Of a stretch of 64,000 nt of DNA, positions 41,340 through 50,347 are shown one piece after another. Position numbers and translations under genes: made by a program. Numbering within the stretch: position 1 is the first letter of the stretch; every line of letters begins with the position of its first letter. The notes under the pieces are model-generated. The model was not told where the DNA came from, did no database searches, and saw nothing but the letters and a program-made list of their open reading frames with translations. This DNA comes from Streptomyces sp. TRM49041 (lineage in GTDB: Bacteria; Actinomycetota; Actinomycetes; Streptomycetales; Streptomycetaceae): assembly GCF_008271805.1 (NCBI RefSeq), contig NZ_VSRY01000102.1, positions 1 to 64,000 of the forward strand, written 5' to 3'.

Positions 41340-43562
41340 GTGAATCACCGCGACGACAACGACGACTTCTTTGACCGACTGGAAGCCGAGATGTCCGCCG
41401 ATCCGTCGCCCGACCCGGACGGGAAGGTAGTCGACCTGGACAAGGCACGGTCGGCTCGCGCCGAGTCGGCCGACTCCGCCACCGGCCCGACAACCGACTG
41501 CGGCCCGGGCGGGTCGGGCGACGGGTCGGCCGACCCGGCCAAGCCCCGGTTGGTCGACGGCCCGGACGTTGCCGGGCCCGACTTGCTGGACCGACTTGCG
41601 GGGGCGAAGCGGCGGCCGATCGTGCCCGACTGGCTGCGCTCCACACAGGAGCTGAAGACGGCCGCCGCGTGGGTGGCCGGGCACTACGCCCACCTGGCCG
41701 GATACCACGCGCTGCGCTCACCCGTCTACGCCGGACGCCTCGCCCTCCAGGCGCCACGCGGCGCCGCAAAGTTCGTCGGCGGCACCCTGCGGTGGATGGC
41801 CGACCGCGAGAGCGAACCGGTCCGCCTCGCCGCTGTCCGCCGGGAGGACGCGGCCGAGTACCTGAAGCTGTCCCGGCAGCGCGACGGCCGCGTCCGGCTG
41901 CGCACCCTGGTCGCCACCGTGGCCCTGTTCGTCGGAGTCGGGGCAGCGCTCGCCCTCTACGTCCTGGCGCCCGGGTGGCTCCAGGCCCTCTCGGTCGGCG
42001 CGGTCATGCTGGCGCTGGGGTCGGCCGGCGGCCGTGCGGACGCCCCGGTCGTCACCCGCGCCGTGGAGGTGACAAAGGCACCGAAGCTCACGTCCGACAT
42101 CGTGCTGCGGGCGCTCGGCGCGCTGGGGATTCCGGCGATCAACCAGGCTCAGTCCAAGGGCCGGGACGGGTTCTCCTTCACCGCTCCCATCACCCGCGAC
42201 GGCCCGGGATGGCGCGCGGAGGGTGATCTGCCCTACGGGGTGACGGTCACGGACGTGATCGAGCGGCGCGACAAGCTCGCGTCCGGCCTGCGTCGCCCGC
42301 TGGGATGTGTGTGGCCTGAGGCGGTGCCGGAGGAGCACACCGGGCACTTGGTGCTCTGGGTCGGCGACCAGGACATGTCCAAGGCCAAACCGCCCAAGTG
42401 GCCCCTGCTCACCAGCGGCAGCGTCGACCTGTTCAGGCCCGTCGCGTTCGGCACAGACCAGCGCGGCCGGTGGGTGAACGTCACCCTGATGTACATCGCG
42501 GGGATCATCGGCGCCATCCCCCGCATGGGCAAGACCTTCCTCCTCCGCCTGCTGCTCCTCATCGCTGCTTTGGACCCGCGGGCGGAGCTGCACACGTACG
42601 ACATGAAGGGCACCGGCGACCTGGACCCGGTCGGCGACCGCGTCGCCCACCGGCACGGCGCCGGGGACGATGACGAGGTCATCGAGTACGCCCTGCGCGA
42701 CTTCCGCGCCCTGCGCGAGGAGCTGCGCCGCCGTACGAAGGTGATCCGCTCCCTCCCGCGCGACATCTGCCCCGAGTCCAAGGTGACCAGCGAGTTGGCG
42801 GACAAGCGGTCGCTGGGGCTGCACCCGATCGTCATCGGGGTGGACGAGTGCCAGGTGCTGTTCGAGCACCCGAAGCACAAGGACGAGTTCGAGGAGATCG
42901 CAACCGACCTGGTCAAGCGCGGGCCCGCTACCGGCATCGTGCTGCTGCTGGCGACGCAGCGGCCGGATGCGAAGGCCCTGCCGACCGGGATCAGCGCGAA
43001 CGCGTCGGCCCGGTGGTGCATGAAGGTCATGGGCCAGCTGGAGAACGACATGGTGCTGGGCACCTCCGCCTACAAGCGCGGCGTACGGGCCACGATGTTC
43101 TCCTGGGCTGACAAGGGCATCTGTTACTTCGTCGGCGAGGGTGCGGACGCCCGCATCGTGCGGGCCGTGTTCGCCGACGCGGTCGCCGCCGACCAGATCG
43201 CCCTGCGCGCCCGCAAGCTCCGCGAAGACGCGGGCACGCTGTCCGGCCACGCCCTGGGCGAGGTCCCGGAGGAAGACGCGGGCAGCACGTACGACCTGCT
43301 ACGCGACATCCTCGCCGTCGTCCCCGCCGCCGAGCCGAAGTGCTGGTCGGAGACCATCGTCGCGCGGCTCGCCGCGCTGCGGCCCGACGTGTACGCCGGG
43401 TGGGACCCCGACGCCCTCGCGGCAGCGCTCAAGCCGCACGGGATCTCGACCATCCAGGTCGGCCGGCGGGTGGACGGAAAGGTCGTCAACCGGCGCGGCA
43501 TCGACCGCTCACACATCACCACCACGATTGCGGAGCGTGACGGAAAGCGGGACGCGAGCTGA
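41340..43562 (+). CDS. traB: TraB-type FtsK/SpoIIIE DNA translocase
   Basis: 740 residues, GTG start behind AAGGAAGGA. An acidic N-terminus, two membrane segments (about 192-215 and 218-232), then the motor: Walker [10 protein letters not shown] at 391-399, Walker B VIGVDE with D502/E503, and a C-terminal winged-helix-like part that would read the clt site. Proteins of this family pump double-stranded DNA between hyphae as a hexamer, without a relaxase. A cluster of TAGCGG repeats starts 10 bases after the stop and is a good candidate for its recognition locus. Confidence 0.9.
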   Translation: MNHRDDNDDFFDRLEAEMSADPSPDPDGKVVDLDKARSARAESADSATGPTTDCGPGGSGDGSADPAKPRLVDGPDVAGPDLLDRLAGAKRRPIVPDWLRSTQELKTAAAWVAGHYAHLAGYHALRSPVYAGRLALQAPRGAAKFVGGTLRWMADRESEPVRLAAVRREDAAEYLKLSRQRDGRVRLRTLVATVALFVGVGAALALYVLAPGWLQALSVGAVMLALGSAGGRADAPVVTRAVEVTKAPKLTSDIVLRALGALGIPAINQAQSKGRDGFSFTAPITRDGPGWRAEGDLPYGVTVTDVIERRDKLASGLRRPLGCVWPEAVPEEHTGHLVLWVGDQDMSKAKPPKWPLLTSGSVDLFRPVAFGTDQRGRWVNVTLMYIAGIIGAIPRMGKTFLLRLLLLIAALDPRAELHTYDMKGTGDLDPVGDRVAHRHGAGDDDEVIEYALRDFRALREELRRRTKVIRSLPRDICPESKVTSELADKRSLGLHPIVIGVDECQVLFEHPKHKDEFEEIATDLVKRGPATGIVLLLATQRPDAKALPTGISANASARWCMKVMGQLENDMVLGTSAYKRGVRATMFSWADKGICYFVGEGADARIVRAVFADAVAADQIALRARKLREDAGTLSGHALGEVPEEDAGSTYDLLRDILAVVPAAEPKCWSETIVARLAALRPDVYAGWDPDALAAALKPHGISTIQVGRRVDGKVVNRRGIDRSHITTTIAERDGKRDAS

Positions 43563-43572
43563 CCGGTCGGGG

Positions 43573-43660
43573 CCGCTAACGATAGCGCCCAGCCCCGCTA
43601 ACGTTAGCGGCCCCGCTAGCGCCCCAAACCAGCTCTGATCAGGCCGCTAGCGGATAGCGG
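43573..43660. repeat. Clt-like cluster of CCGCTA/TAGCGG repeats
   Basis: CCGCTA at 43573, 43595, 43613 and 43644; TAGCGG at 43605, 43648 and 43655; one TAGCGC at 43583. Several combine into palindromes (GCTAACGTTAGC; CCGCTAGCGG). The cluster lies in the 141-base gap after traB, where streptomycete elements carry the clt transfer locus with short TraB recognition repeats. Confidence 0.75.
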
Positions 43661-43703
43661 CCCACCTGCGAAAACCCCTGGAAACCGCCTGGGAGGGCCC
43701 TTC

Positions 43704-43955
43704 ATGACCCCTGCCCTGCTCGCTATCACCTGCCTGACAGCCGTCACATTCTGTTACATCGGAGTGTGTGCGGTCAGCCCGTTCGGGCGCTGCCGCAAGT
43801 GCGACGGACTCGGCTTTCAGCTCGCCCAGACCCGCAAGGGACGGCCGAAGCGCGGCAAGCACTGCCGCCGCTGCGACGGCAACGGCATCCGCATCCGCCT
43901 CGGCCGCCACCTCTACAACCTCTGGGCCCGCACCTACCGCAACGGCACCCGCTGA
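43704..43955 (+). CDS. Small membrane protein with DnaJ-type zinc motifs
   Basis: 83 residues, ATG behind GGGAGGG. An N-terminal hydrophobic segment (LLAITCLTAVTFCYIGVCAV) is followed by two CxxC-x-GxG motifs (CRKCDGLGF, CRRCDGNGI) as in the DnaJ zinc centre, and a basic tail. It probably binds zinc at the cytoplasmic face; its task in the element is unknown. Confidence 0.7.
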   Translation: MTPALLAITCLTAVTFCYIGVCAVSPFGRCRKCDGLGFQLAQTRKGRPKRGKHCRRCDGNGIRIRLGRHLYNLWARTYRNGTR

Positions 43956-43990
43956 ACGAACACACCCACCGCTACAGAAGGAGTTGCGGC

Positions 43991-44197
43991 ATGGCCGTGA
44001 CCATCTCCCTCGTCGCCCTGTTCGGGCTGATCCTGTTCTTCCTCCTGCGCTCCAACACCCTCGGCTACGGCTCGGCGTTCATCGCCGCGATGTTCGGGTT
44101 CTTCCTCGCCTCCACCGGAGCGTCCGGACCCATCAACGAGCTGACCGCCGCCATCCTGACCGCCGTCAGCGACCTGGTTGCGGGGGCCGAGTCGTGA
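43991..44197 (+). CDS. Small two-TM membrane protein
   Basis: 68 residues, ATG behind AGAAGGAG. Two hydrophobic segments (VTISLVALFGLILFFLL and GSAFIAAMFGFFLAST). Its stop overlaps the next start (GTGA). Spread-type function is suggested by context only. Confidence 0.7.
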   Translation: MAVTISLVALFGLILFFLLRSNTLGYGSAFIAAMFGFFLASTGASGPINELTAAILTAVSDLVAGAES

Positions 44198-44802
44198 ACG
44201 AAGCCCTTCCCCACCGCCACTGGCTCACCCACGCCGCACCCAAGGCCGCCCCCGCCGTCGCCACCTCCACGGTGCTGATCCTCGGGCGGATCTGGAACGC
44301 CAACGGCGCCGAACACTCCACCGGCAACGCCGCCCTCATGGTCGTCCTCGCCACCGGAGCCGCCACGGCCGGCGCGTTCGCCTCCGCCGGACAGCGCGGT
44401 GACAGCACCATCGCCGGGACCGCGTTCGCCAGCGCGGGCGGACTGGCGCTGGCCGGGGTCGCCGGGTACGCGGACGGCTGGTCGCTGCCGCTACTGCTGT
44501 GGGCCCTGGCCACCACCGTCGCCTACGCGCTGGCCGCCCGGCACTGGCGCACCGGCCGCCGCGACACCCTCGCCCACCGCCGCCACACCGAGCTGCGGCG
44601 CGAGGAGCAGGCCCACGTCGAACGTGTCGAAGCCCTGCGCGCCGGGACGCAGATCCAGGTGGCACGCGAGAGCGCCGCCTACGCAGAAGCCCTCGCCGCC
44701 GCCATCACCACCCGCGCCGCCCTGCCCGGCTTCAACCCCACCGCACTCACCCACGCCGGACTCCCCGAGATCCCCGCCATCGAGAACACCAAGGAGAACT
44801 GA
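44194..44802 (+). CDS. Multi-spanning membrane protein, spread-type
   Basis: 202 residues from a GTG overlapping the previous stop. Three to four hydrophobic segments between about 20 and 115, then a charged helical tail (RRHTELRREEQAHVERVEAL) probably in the cytoplasm. It resembles Spd proteins in layout, but I do not recognise a named family. Confidence 0.65.
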   Translation: MNEALPHRHWLTHAAPKAAPAVATSTVLILGRIWNANGAEHSTGNAALMVVLATGAATAGAFASAGQRGDSTIAGTAFASAGGLALAGVAGYADGWSLPLLLWALATTVAYALAARHWRTGRRDTLAHRRHTELRREEQAHVERVEALRAGTQIQVARESAAYAEALAAAITTRAALPGFNPTALTHAGLPEIPAIENTKEN

Positions 44803-44806
44803 CCCC

Positions 44807-45268
44807 ATGTTCGAGATCCGCGTCATCTGCGACCCCACCGACACCGACCACATCACCAAGACCCTGGAGGACACCTTCACCACCGGCCCGGTCCGCCAGC
44901 ACCCCACCCGCGACGGCCAGCGCACCCGCCTCTACATCACCGCCGACCACCGCCCCGAGGACGAGTGGCCCACGCCGGAGGAGGCATACGCCCTCGCGCC
45001 GAGCACCATCAGCGAGATCGGATGGGTCGCCGAAGAGTCCATCGGCCGCCCCACCTTCGCCCTCCTCGGCCGCGAATTCTGGCTCCGCAAGGCCGCCCTC
45101 CTGGACCGCATCGCCCTCCAGAACGAGACCGAGGACACCAGGAGCGACGCCAGCGACGTCGCCCAGCAGGCCGCCGCCCGCCTCATCGAGCTGGACCGCG
45201 CCACCACCGCGCACGACCCGCGCGCCTACGTCCGCCAGCAGTACGCCCACTGGATCAAGAACCAGTAG
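44807..45268 (+). CDS. Hypothetical AICE protein
   Basis: 153 residues, ATG behind AAGGAG. An N-terminal alpha/beta part (FEIRVICDPTDTDHITKTLE) and a C-terminal helical part ending WIKNQ. No catalytic motif seen. Four bases after the membrane protein gene, so co-transcribed. Widely seen type of gene in these elements from memory; function unknown. Confidence 0.65.
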   Translation: MFEIRVICDPTDTDHITKTLEDTFTTGPVRQHPTRDGQRTRLYITADHRPEDEWPTPEEAYALAPSTISEIGWVAEESIGRPTFALLGREFWLRKAALLDRIALQNETEDTRSDASDVAQQAAARLIELDRATTAHDPRAYVRQQYAHWIKNQ

Positions 45269-45273
45269 CAACA

Positions 45274-45316
45274 CCGCGGCGGCGGGACTCCCCACCAAGG
45301 TCGCCCGCCGCCGCGG
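45274..45316 (+). other. Conserved-loop RNA hairpin, copy 2
   Basis: A perfect 13-bp stem (45274-45286 with 45304-45316) around a 17-nt loop ACTCCCCACCAAGGTCG that matches copy 1 at 16 of 17 positions. It ends 41 bases before the ATG of the replication gene, almost the same distance as copy 1. Confidence 0.72.
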
Positions 45317-45357
45317 TTCTCCCTGCCCATCAGCAGACAGAACAGGAGATCTCCAGC

Positions 45358-47337
45358 ATGACACCTGACCTCGCGCTTGAGCAGTACGGCACCGTGGTGC
45401 CACTGCACAGCGCACCCACGGGGGTGGAGCACGTTCCGCCGCACGACCGCGAGGCCGAACAGGCCGTGGTCGGCGCGCTCATGCTCGCCCCGGGTGTGAC
45501 CGCCGAAGTCAACGACGTGATGGACCCGGCCGACCACTACCTCCCCGCGCACGAGACGATCCACCGAGCGGTCCTCGCCCTGCACTCCCAGGGCATGCCC
45601 GTGGATCCGATCACCCTCGGCCACTACCTCGAACAGACCGGCGACCTGAGCCGAGCGGGCGGCAGGCCCTACCTCCACGCCCTCGTCCAGGCCGTACCCT
45701 CCACGGCCAACGCCGCGTACTACGCCGAGATCGTGCACGGCCTCGCCCGACGCCGCCAGAGCATCGAGGTGGGCACCCGCATCATCCAGGCGGGCATGTC
45801 GCCCGAGGCGACCGAGGAGGACCTCCGCGAGGCCCTCGCGCTGGGCACCACGGCCGTGCCCGACGCCTGGCCGGAGCCGATCCCACTCGACCGGCAGCCC
45901 AAGCTTCCGTCGTTCCCCGTCCACGCCCTGCCCAGGTGGGTCGCCGACTTCGTCGCGGCTCTCGCTGAGGAGACTCAGACGCCGCCGGACCTGGCGGGCG
46001 CTCTGGCGCTGTCGGTCCTCGCCACGGCGGCCGGCGGCCGGGCCGTGGTCCACGTGCGCGGGCGATGGCGCGAGCCCACCAACCTGTTCGTCGTCGTCGC
46101 ACTCGGGCCCGCGAACCGCAAGTCCGCCGTGTTCGCCGCGATGACGGCGCCGCTGTACGAGGCGGAGAACGCCCTCGTGGAGGGCTCAAGCCTGGCGATC
46201 GTCGAGGCGGAGGTCACCGCGCGCATGGCTCGCGAGGCCGCCGACAAGGCCGCCGCGCAGGCTGCCAAGGCGGACGGGCCGGAGCGGGACAACCTGGTGG
46301 CCGATGCCATCGGTCTCGCTCAGACCGCCGAGTCCCTGAGCGTGCCGCCGCGCCCGCGGCTGCTGGCCGACGACGCGACGCCGGAAACGGTCACCACGCT
46401 GCTCTCCGAGCAGGGCGGCAGGCTCGCCGTCATGTCCGCCGAGGGCGGCATCTTCGACATCATCGCCGGCCGCTACTCCGGCGTTCCCAACATGGAGGTC
46501 TTCCTCAAGGGCCACGCCGGAGACCGCCTCCGCGTCGACCGCCGCAGCCGCCAGGAGTTCATCGAGGCTCCCGCCCTGACCATGGGCCTCGCGGTCCAGC
46601 CCAGCGTCCTGGAGGACATCGGCAAGAACCGCGGCTTCGACGGACGCGGCCTGCTCGCCCGTTTCCTGTACTGCCTGCCGGAGTCCCTCGTCGGCTATCG
46701 CAAGATCGACCCGGACCCCGTCCCCGCCACCGTGGCAGCCGCGTACGAACGCAACGTGTACGCGCTCACCCTGCGGCTCGCGGACTGGACCGATCCCCTC
46801 GTCGTCCAGGTGGGCGCCGAGGCCCACGCCATGCTCAAGGCGTACGAGCAGCGGGTCGAGCCCCAGCTCCGCGCGAAGGGCGGCCGTCTGGGACACATCG
46901 GGAAGTGGGCGGGCAAGCTCATCGGCTCCGCCGTCCGCATCGCCGGGTTGATCCACCTCGCCGAACACATCGACGGCGGTAACAACACGCCCATCAGCGA
47001 GGCGACGATGCGCGCCGCGATCGAACTGGCCGACTACTTCGCCGCCCACGCCCTGACGGTCTTCGACCTGATGGGCGCCGATGCCGCCCTGGCCCGTGCC
47101 CGCTCGCTCCTGTCCGTGCTGGAGGACAACGGCTGGCAGAGCGTCAGCCGCCGCGACCTGTTCGCCAAGCTCTCCCGCTCCGAGTTCCCAACCATCGCCG
47201 ACCTGGAGCCGGTGGTCGCCGTCCTGGAGGAGCACGGCTACATCCGAAGCGAGACCCCGCCCCGCACCGGGAAGCGAGGTCGCCCGCCGGCGCCCCGCTA
47301 CCTCGTCCACCCGAGCGTCCGCGGAGCCAAGGCATGA
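45358..47337 (+). CDS. DnaB N-terminal/DUF3987 fusion, putative replication protein
   Basis: 659 residues, ATG behind ACAGGAG. Residues about 28-150 match the DnaB helicase N-terminal domain (PHDREAEQAVVGALML; HETIHRAVLALHSQG; YLHALVQAVPSTANA). From about 190 on it is a DUF3987/YfjI-type ATPase-like domain with a P-loop variant GPANRKSAVFAAM. The last ~80 residues look like a winged helix (SVSRRDLFAKLSRSEF). No RepSA or prim-pol gene is present in the element, and an iteron-like array follows directly, so this is the best candidate initiator or helicase loader. Role inferred. Confidence 0.75.
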   Translation: MTPDLALEQYGTVVPLHSAPTGVEHVPPHDREAEQAVVGALMLAPGVTAEVNDVMDPADHYLPAHETIHRAVLALHSQGMPVDPITLGHYLEQTGDLSRAGGRPYLHALVQAVPSTANAAYYAEIVHGLARRRQSIEVGTRIIQAGMSPEATEEDLREALALGTTAVPDAWPEPIPLDRQPKLPSFPVHALPRWVADFVAALAEETQTPPDLAGALALSVLATAAGGRAVVHVRGRWREPTNLFVVVALGPANRKSAVFAAMTAPLYEAENALVEGSSLAIVEAEVTARMAREAADKAAAQAAKADGPERDNLVADAIGLAQTAESLSVPPRPRLLADDATPETVTTLLSEQGGRLAVMSAEGGIFDIIAGRYSGVPNMEVFLKGHAGDRLRVDRRSRQEFIEAPALTMGLAVQPSVLEDIGKNRGFDGRGLLARFLYCLPESLVGYRKIDPDPVPATVAAAYERNVYALTLRLADWTDPLVVQVGAEAHAMLKAYEQRVEPQLRAKGGRLGHIGKWAGKLIGSAVRIAGLIHLAEHIDGGNNTPISEATMRAAIELADYFAAHALTVFDLMGADAALARARSLLSVLEDNGWQSVSRRDLFAKLSRSEFPTIADLEPVVAVLEEHGYIRSETPPRTGKRGRPPAPRYLVHPSVRGAKA

Positions 47338-47378
47338 GGGCCCGCATCCGCTCGCACACGGGCCCCTCGCCGCACAAA

Positions 47379-47628
47379 CCGCAGAATCCGCAGAAACCCC
47401 CGAGCACTCCCGCTCACCTGCGACGACGTCCCCTCGGCCCGCCCGCCGCAAAAACCCGCAGAAGTCCCGCACAAATCCCGGTCTCGCCGCGACGGCGCCC
47501 CGCCCCGGGACACGGCGCCTATTTCTGCGGCGATTCCGCCGATTTTTGCGGCGACCACCCCCGCACCCCCAACACCGCAGGTCAGACCCCGGTTTCGCAG
47601 GTTTCTGCGGATTCTGCGGTTTCTGCGG
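47379..47628. other. Iteron-like array, candidate replication origin
   Basis: The 331-base gene-free gap after the DUF3987 gene carries seven exact copies of one 8-mer: CCGCAGAA at 47379, 47388 and 47456, and its complement TTCTGCGG at 47523, 47603, 47612 and 47621. Close copies within the groups are spaced 9 bases apart. Several one-mismatch copies lie between. AT content is higher than in the surroundings (runs such as ATTTTTGCGG). The two groups face each other as a large inverted repeat. Confidence 0.75.
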
Positions 47629-47668
47629 CGCACCCCCGTCCCCCGGTGAACCAGAAGGAGGCCCTCCG

Positions 47669-47878
47669 ATGACGTCCCCGACCCGCCGCCGTCGGCCCCA
47701 GGCCGACGAGTGGCTGCCGCTGACGGCGGTTCTTGAGGAGATCGGCATCACCCGCGCGACCTGGTACCGCTGGCGCAACCGCGGCTACGGCCCGGAGGTC
47801 AAGCGCCTTCCCAACGGGCACCTGCGCATCCGCCGCAGCGCCCTGGACGCCTTCCTGAACGAACTGGAGACCGTGTGA
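47669..47878 (+). CDS. xis: Excisionase (MerR-type HTH)
   Basis: 69 residues, ATG behind AAGGAGG. A small winged HTH of the DNA-binding excisionase type: WLPLTAVLEEIGITRATWYRW then GYGPEVKRLPNGHLRIRRSALDAFL. It overlaps the integrase start by four bases, the usual xis-int pair of pSAM2/SLP1-type elements. Confidence 0.9.
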   Translation: MTSPTRRRRPQADEWLPLTAVLEEIGITRATWYRWRNRGYGPEVKRLPNGHLRIRRSALDAFLNELETV

Positions 47879-49260
47879 CCGAGTGGAGCTACACCGTGCG
47901 GATCTGGAGCATCCGCAAGCGTCCCTACCGCAAGCCGTACCAGCTTCGGTGGCAGGTGGGCGCCCGGCCCCACTCCGAGTCCTTCCTGACGATGGGGCTC
48001 GCGGAGAGCCGCCGCGCGCAGTTCATCACGGCGGCCCGCGACGGCGAGCCGTGGGACGTCGACAGCGGCCTGCCGAAGTCGATGGTCCAGAAAGCGAAGG
48101 ACATCTCCTGGTACCAGCACGCCAGGAACTACGTGGAGATGAAGTGGGACCACTCCCCCGCGTCCACACGGCGGAACCTCGCTGAGGCCATGGCGACCGT
48201 GACCCTCGCCCTGGTGAGGGACACCAAGGGCATGGCGGACCACAAGGTCGTGCGGCGCGCGCTCTACACGTGGGGCTTCAACGTGAACAAGTGGAAGGAG
48301 GAGCCGCCGGGCGATGTGGCCGCCATGCTCGCGTGGGTGGAGCGGAAGTCCGTGGCCACGTCCGCCCTCTCCGATCGGATGCTCGTACGCAAGGCCCTGG
48401 ATGCGTGCTCTCGGCGACTCGACGGCAAGACGTCCTCCGGGTCGGTCATCGCAAGGAAGCGGGCCATCTTCCACCAAGCCCTCGGCTTCGCCGTCGACGC
48501 CGAGCTGCTCGCGGAGAACCCGCTCCCGGCCGTCCGCTGGAAGGCGCCGGAGAAGGTGGAGGAGGAGGTGGACCCGGAAGCCGTGCCGGATCCCGTGCAG
48601 GCCGCCGCGCTCCTCGCTGCCGTGCGGAAGCAGGGCGACCGTGGCAGGCACCTGGAGGCGTTCTTCGGGTGCATCTACTACTCAGCCGCACGCCCCGGCG
48701 AGTTGGTGGGGCTCCGTCTTCAGGACTGCGAACTTCCCCGACGTGGCTGGGGTCTGATCCGACTCCGGGAGAGCCGGGCGCGTTCCGGGAGCTCCTGGAC
48801 CGACACCGGTGAGGCGCACGACCGCCGGGGACTCAAGCACCGCGCCCGGAGGACGGTTCGCTACGTTCCGATACCGCCGGAGCTGGTGGCCATGCTCCGC
48901 TGGCACGTCACCCGGTACGGCGCGGCCGACGACGGGCGGCTCTTCCGCACGGCGCGCGGCGGCATGGTCCAGGAGAGCGGCTACGGAGAGGTCTGGGCCC
49001 GCGCGCGGGAAGACGTCCTGTCCCCCGCCGAGCGGGCGACCAAGCTCGCCAAGCGGCCATATGATCTTCGCCACGCGGCCGTGTCCACCTGGCTCAGTTC
49101 CGGGGTGGAGCCCCAGCTTGTCGCCCAGCGCGCCGGCCACAGTACGGCCGTGCTCTTCCGGGTGTACGCGAAGTTCGTGAAGGGTGGCGACGAAGCGGCC
49201 AACGCCAAGATCTCCGCGCGGCTCAACCAGCACCGCACTGGTGACGCGGCCACGCCCTGA
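47875..49260 (+). CDS. int: Tyrosine recombinase integrase
   Basis: 461 residues from a GTG overlapping the xis stop. N-terminal arm-binding and core-binding domains precede the catalytic domain: R273 in SAARPGELVGL, then YDLRHAA with R399, H422 in RAGHSTAV, and the nucleophile Y431 in RVYAKFV. The first His of the HxxR box is Tyr, as is usual in actinomycete element integrases. It directs site-specific recombination at tRNA-Tyr, whose intact gene lies 180 bases downstream. Confidence 0.95.
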   Translation: MTEWSYTVRIWSIRKRPYRKPYQLRWQVGARPHSESFLTMGLAESRRAQFITAARDGEPWDVDSGLPKSMVQKAKDISWYQHARNYVEMKWDHSPASTRRNLAEAMATVTLALVRDTKGMADHKVVRRALYTWGFNVNKWKEEPPGDVAAMLAWVERKSVATSALSDRMLVRKALDACSRRLDGKTSSGSVIARKRAIFHQALGFAVDAELLAENPLPAVRWKAPEKVEEEVDPEAVPDPVQAAALLAAVRKQGDRGRHLEAFFGCIYYSAARPGELVGLRLQDCELPRRGWGLIRLRESRARSGSSWTDTGEAHDRRGLKHRARRTVRYVPIPPELVAMLRWHVTRYGAADDGRLFRTARGGMVQESGYGEVWARAREDVLSPAERATKLAKRPYDLRHAAVSTWLSSGVEPQLVAQRAGHSTAVLFRVYAKFVKGGDEAANAKISARLNQHRTGDAATP

Positions 49261-49390
49261 GCCACGGCTCCGGCCGTAAGCCCAGGTAGGCGCGGGGAAT
49301 CCCGTCCACGGCCCGTCCAGACACGCTGATAGAGAGCGTGACGGACCGAGGCACGGTGAGACAGTCTGGCCCTTCGGGCGCGCACACCAG

Positions 49391-49435
49391 AACGGCCCCT
49401 GATCAGCAAACCTGCTGGTCAGGGGCCGTTTCTTT
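49391..49435 (+). terminator. Integrase terminator
   Basis: An 18-bp stem (49391-49408 with 49413-49430, one wobble) followed by TCTTT. The stretch 49261-49390 carries no gene and is probably the attP arm region. Confidence 0.85.
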
Positions 49436-49436
49436 G

Positions 49437-49489
49437 GCGTGGCGGCGCCAGGATTCGAACCTGGGTAGGCTAAGCCGACGGATTTACAG
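49437..49489. repeat. Right attachment repeat
   Basis: 53 bp identical to 34187-34239; forms the 3' part of the intact tRNA-Tyr gene. The crossover must lie within it, in or 3' of the anticodon loop. Confidence 0.93.
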
Positions 49490-49521
49490 TCCGCTCCCAT
49501 TGGCCACTCGGGCACACCGCC
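49440..49521 (-). tRNA. tRNA-Tyr (GTA), integration target
   Basis: 82 nt with a long variable arm. Acceptor GGCGGTG/CGCCGCC, anticodon stem GCGGA/TCCGT with loop CTGTAAA (anticodon complement 49485-49487), T-arm CCAGG-TTCGAAT-CCTGG. The 5' part (49490-49521) is chromosomal; the rest came with the element. Confidence 0.95.
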
Positions 49522-49713
49522 ATGGGATGTCGCCTCTGGGCGCCCCCTTTCGGCGGTGCCCCCTGGCAACGACGTAAACAATACCTGATCCCCCGGGGTG
49601 GTCCGCCACCGGATTTGATCAGCGCTCGGGGCTGGGTGGGTGGCTAGGCTTGGCGTGGCGGTCGGCGCAGGGCCGCCGCATTCTTGAGCCCCCGATACAA
49701 GGAGCCACAGCAC

Positions 49714-50202
49714 ATGGCCGACTCCAGTTTCGACATCGTCTCGAAGGTCGAGCGGCAGGAGGTCGACAACGCCCTCAACCAGGCGGCGAAGGAGATCTCC
49801 CAGCGCTACGACTTCAAGAACGTCGGGGCGTCGATCTCCTGGTCCGGCGAGAAGATCCTGATGCAGGCCAACTCCGAGGACCGGGTCAAGGCGATCCTCG
49901 ACGTCTTCGAGTCCAAGCTGATCAAGCGGGGCATCTCGCTGAAGTCGCTGGAAACGGGCGAGCCGCAGCTGTCCGGCAAGGAGTACAAGATCTTCGCCAC
50001 GATCCAGGAGGGCATCTCCCAGGACAACGCCAAGAAGGTGGCGAAGATCATCCGTGATGAGGGTCCCAAGGGCGTCAAGGCGCAGGTGCAGGGCGACGAG
50101 CTGCGGGTCAGCTCGAAGAGCCGGGACGATCTGCAGGCCGTGATCGCGTTGCTGAAGGGGCAGGACTTCGACTTCGCACTGCAGTTTGTGAACTACCGCT
50201 GA
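49714..50202 (+). CDS. yajQ: YajQ family nucleotide-binding protein
   Basis: 162 residues, ATG behind AAGGAG. The DUF520 sequence is complete: [26 protein letters not shown], and the C-terminal [23 protein letters not shown]. Proteins of this family bind nucleotides or RNA, and a Xanthomonas member binds cyclic di-GMP; this is worth noting because the neighbouring element encodes a GGDEF protein. It lies on the chromosome side of attR. Confidence 0.94.
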   Translation: MADSSFDIVSKVERQEVDNALNQAAKEISQRYDFKNVGASISWSGEKILMQANSEDRVKAILDVFESKLIKRGISLKSLETGEPQLSGKEYKIFATIQEGISQDNAKKVAKIIRDEGPKGVKAQVQGDELRVSSKSRDDLQAVIALLKGQDFDFALQFVNYR

Positions 50203-50347
50203 GGTTGGTCGCGCTGCGGGCGGGGCGGGGGAGGACACGGCCGGTGGCCGGTCCGCCCCCGCCCCGTGGCCGCGACGTCATGTCGGAATTCCGCCAGCGG
50301 CGGGGCGGCCGCGCGGTCCAGACTGGCGGGGGAGGAAAGGACCGACC

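Noticed and set aside
47334..47672. A 112-codon frame and other frames with repeated GFCG or PQKP units in the gap after the DUF3987 gene
   Set aside because: The repeats in these products are caused by the iteron-like DNA array; no start signals.
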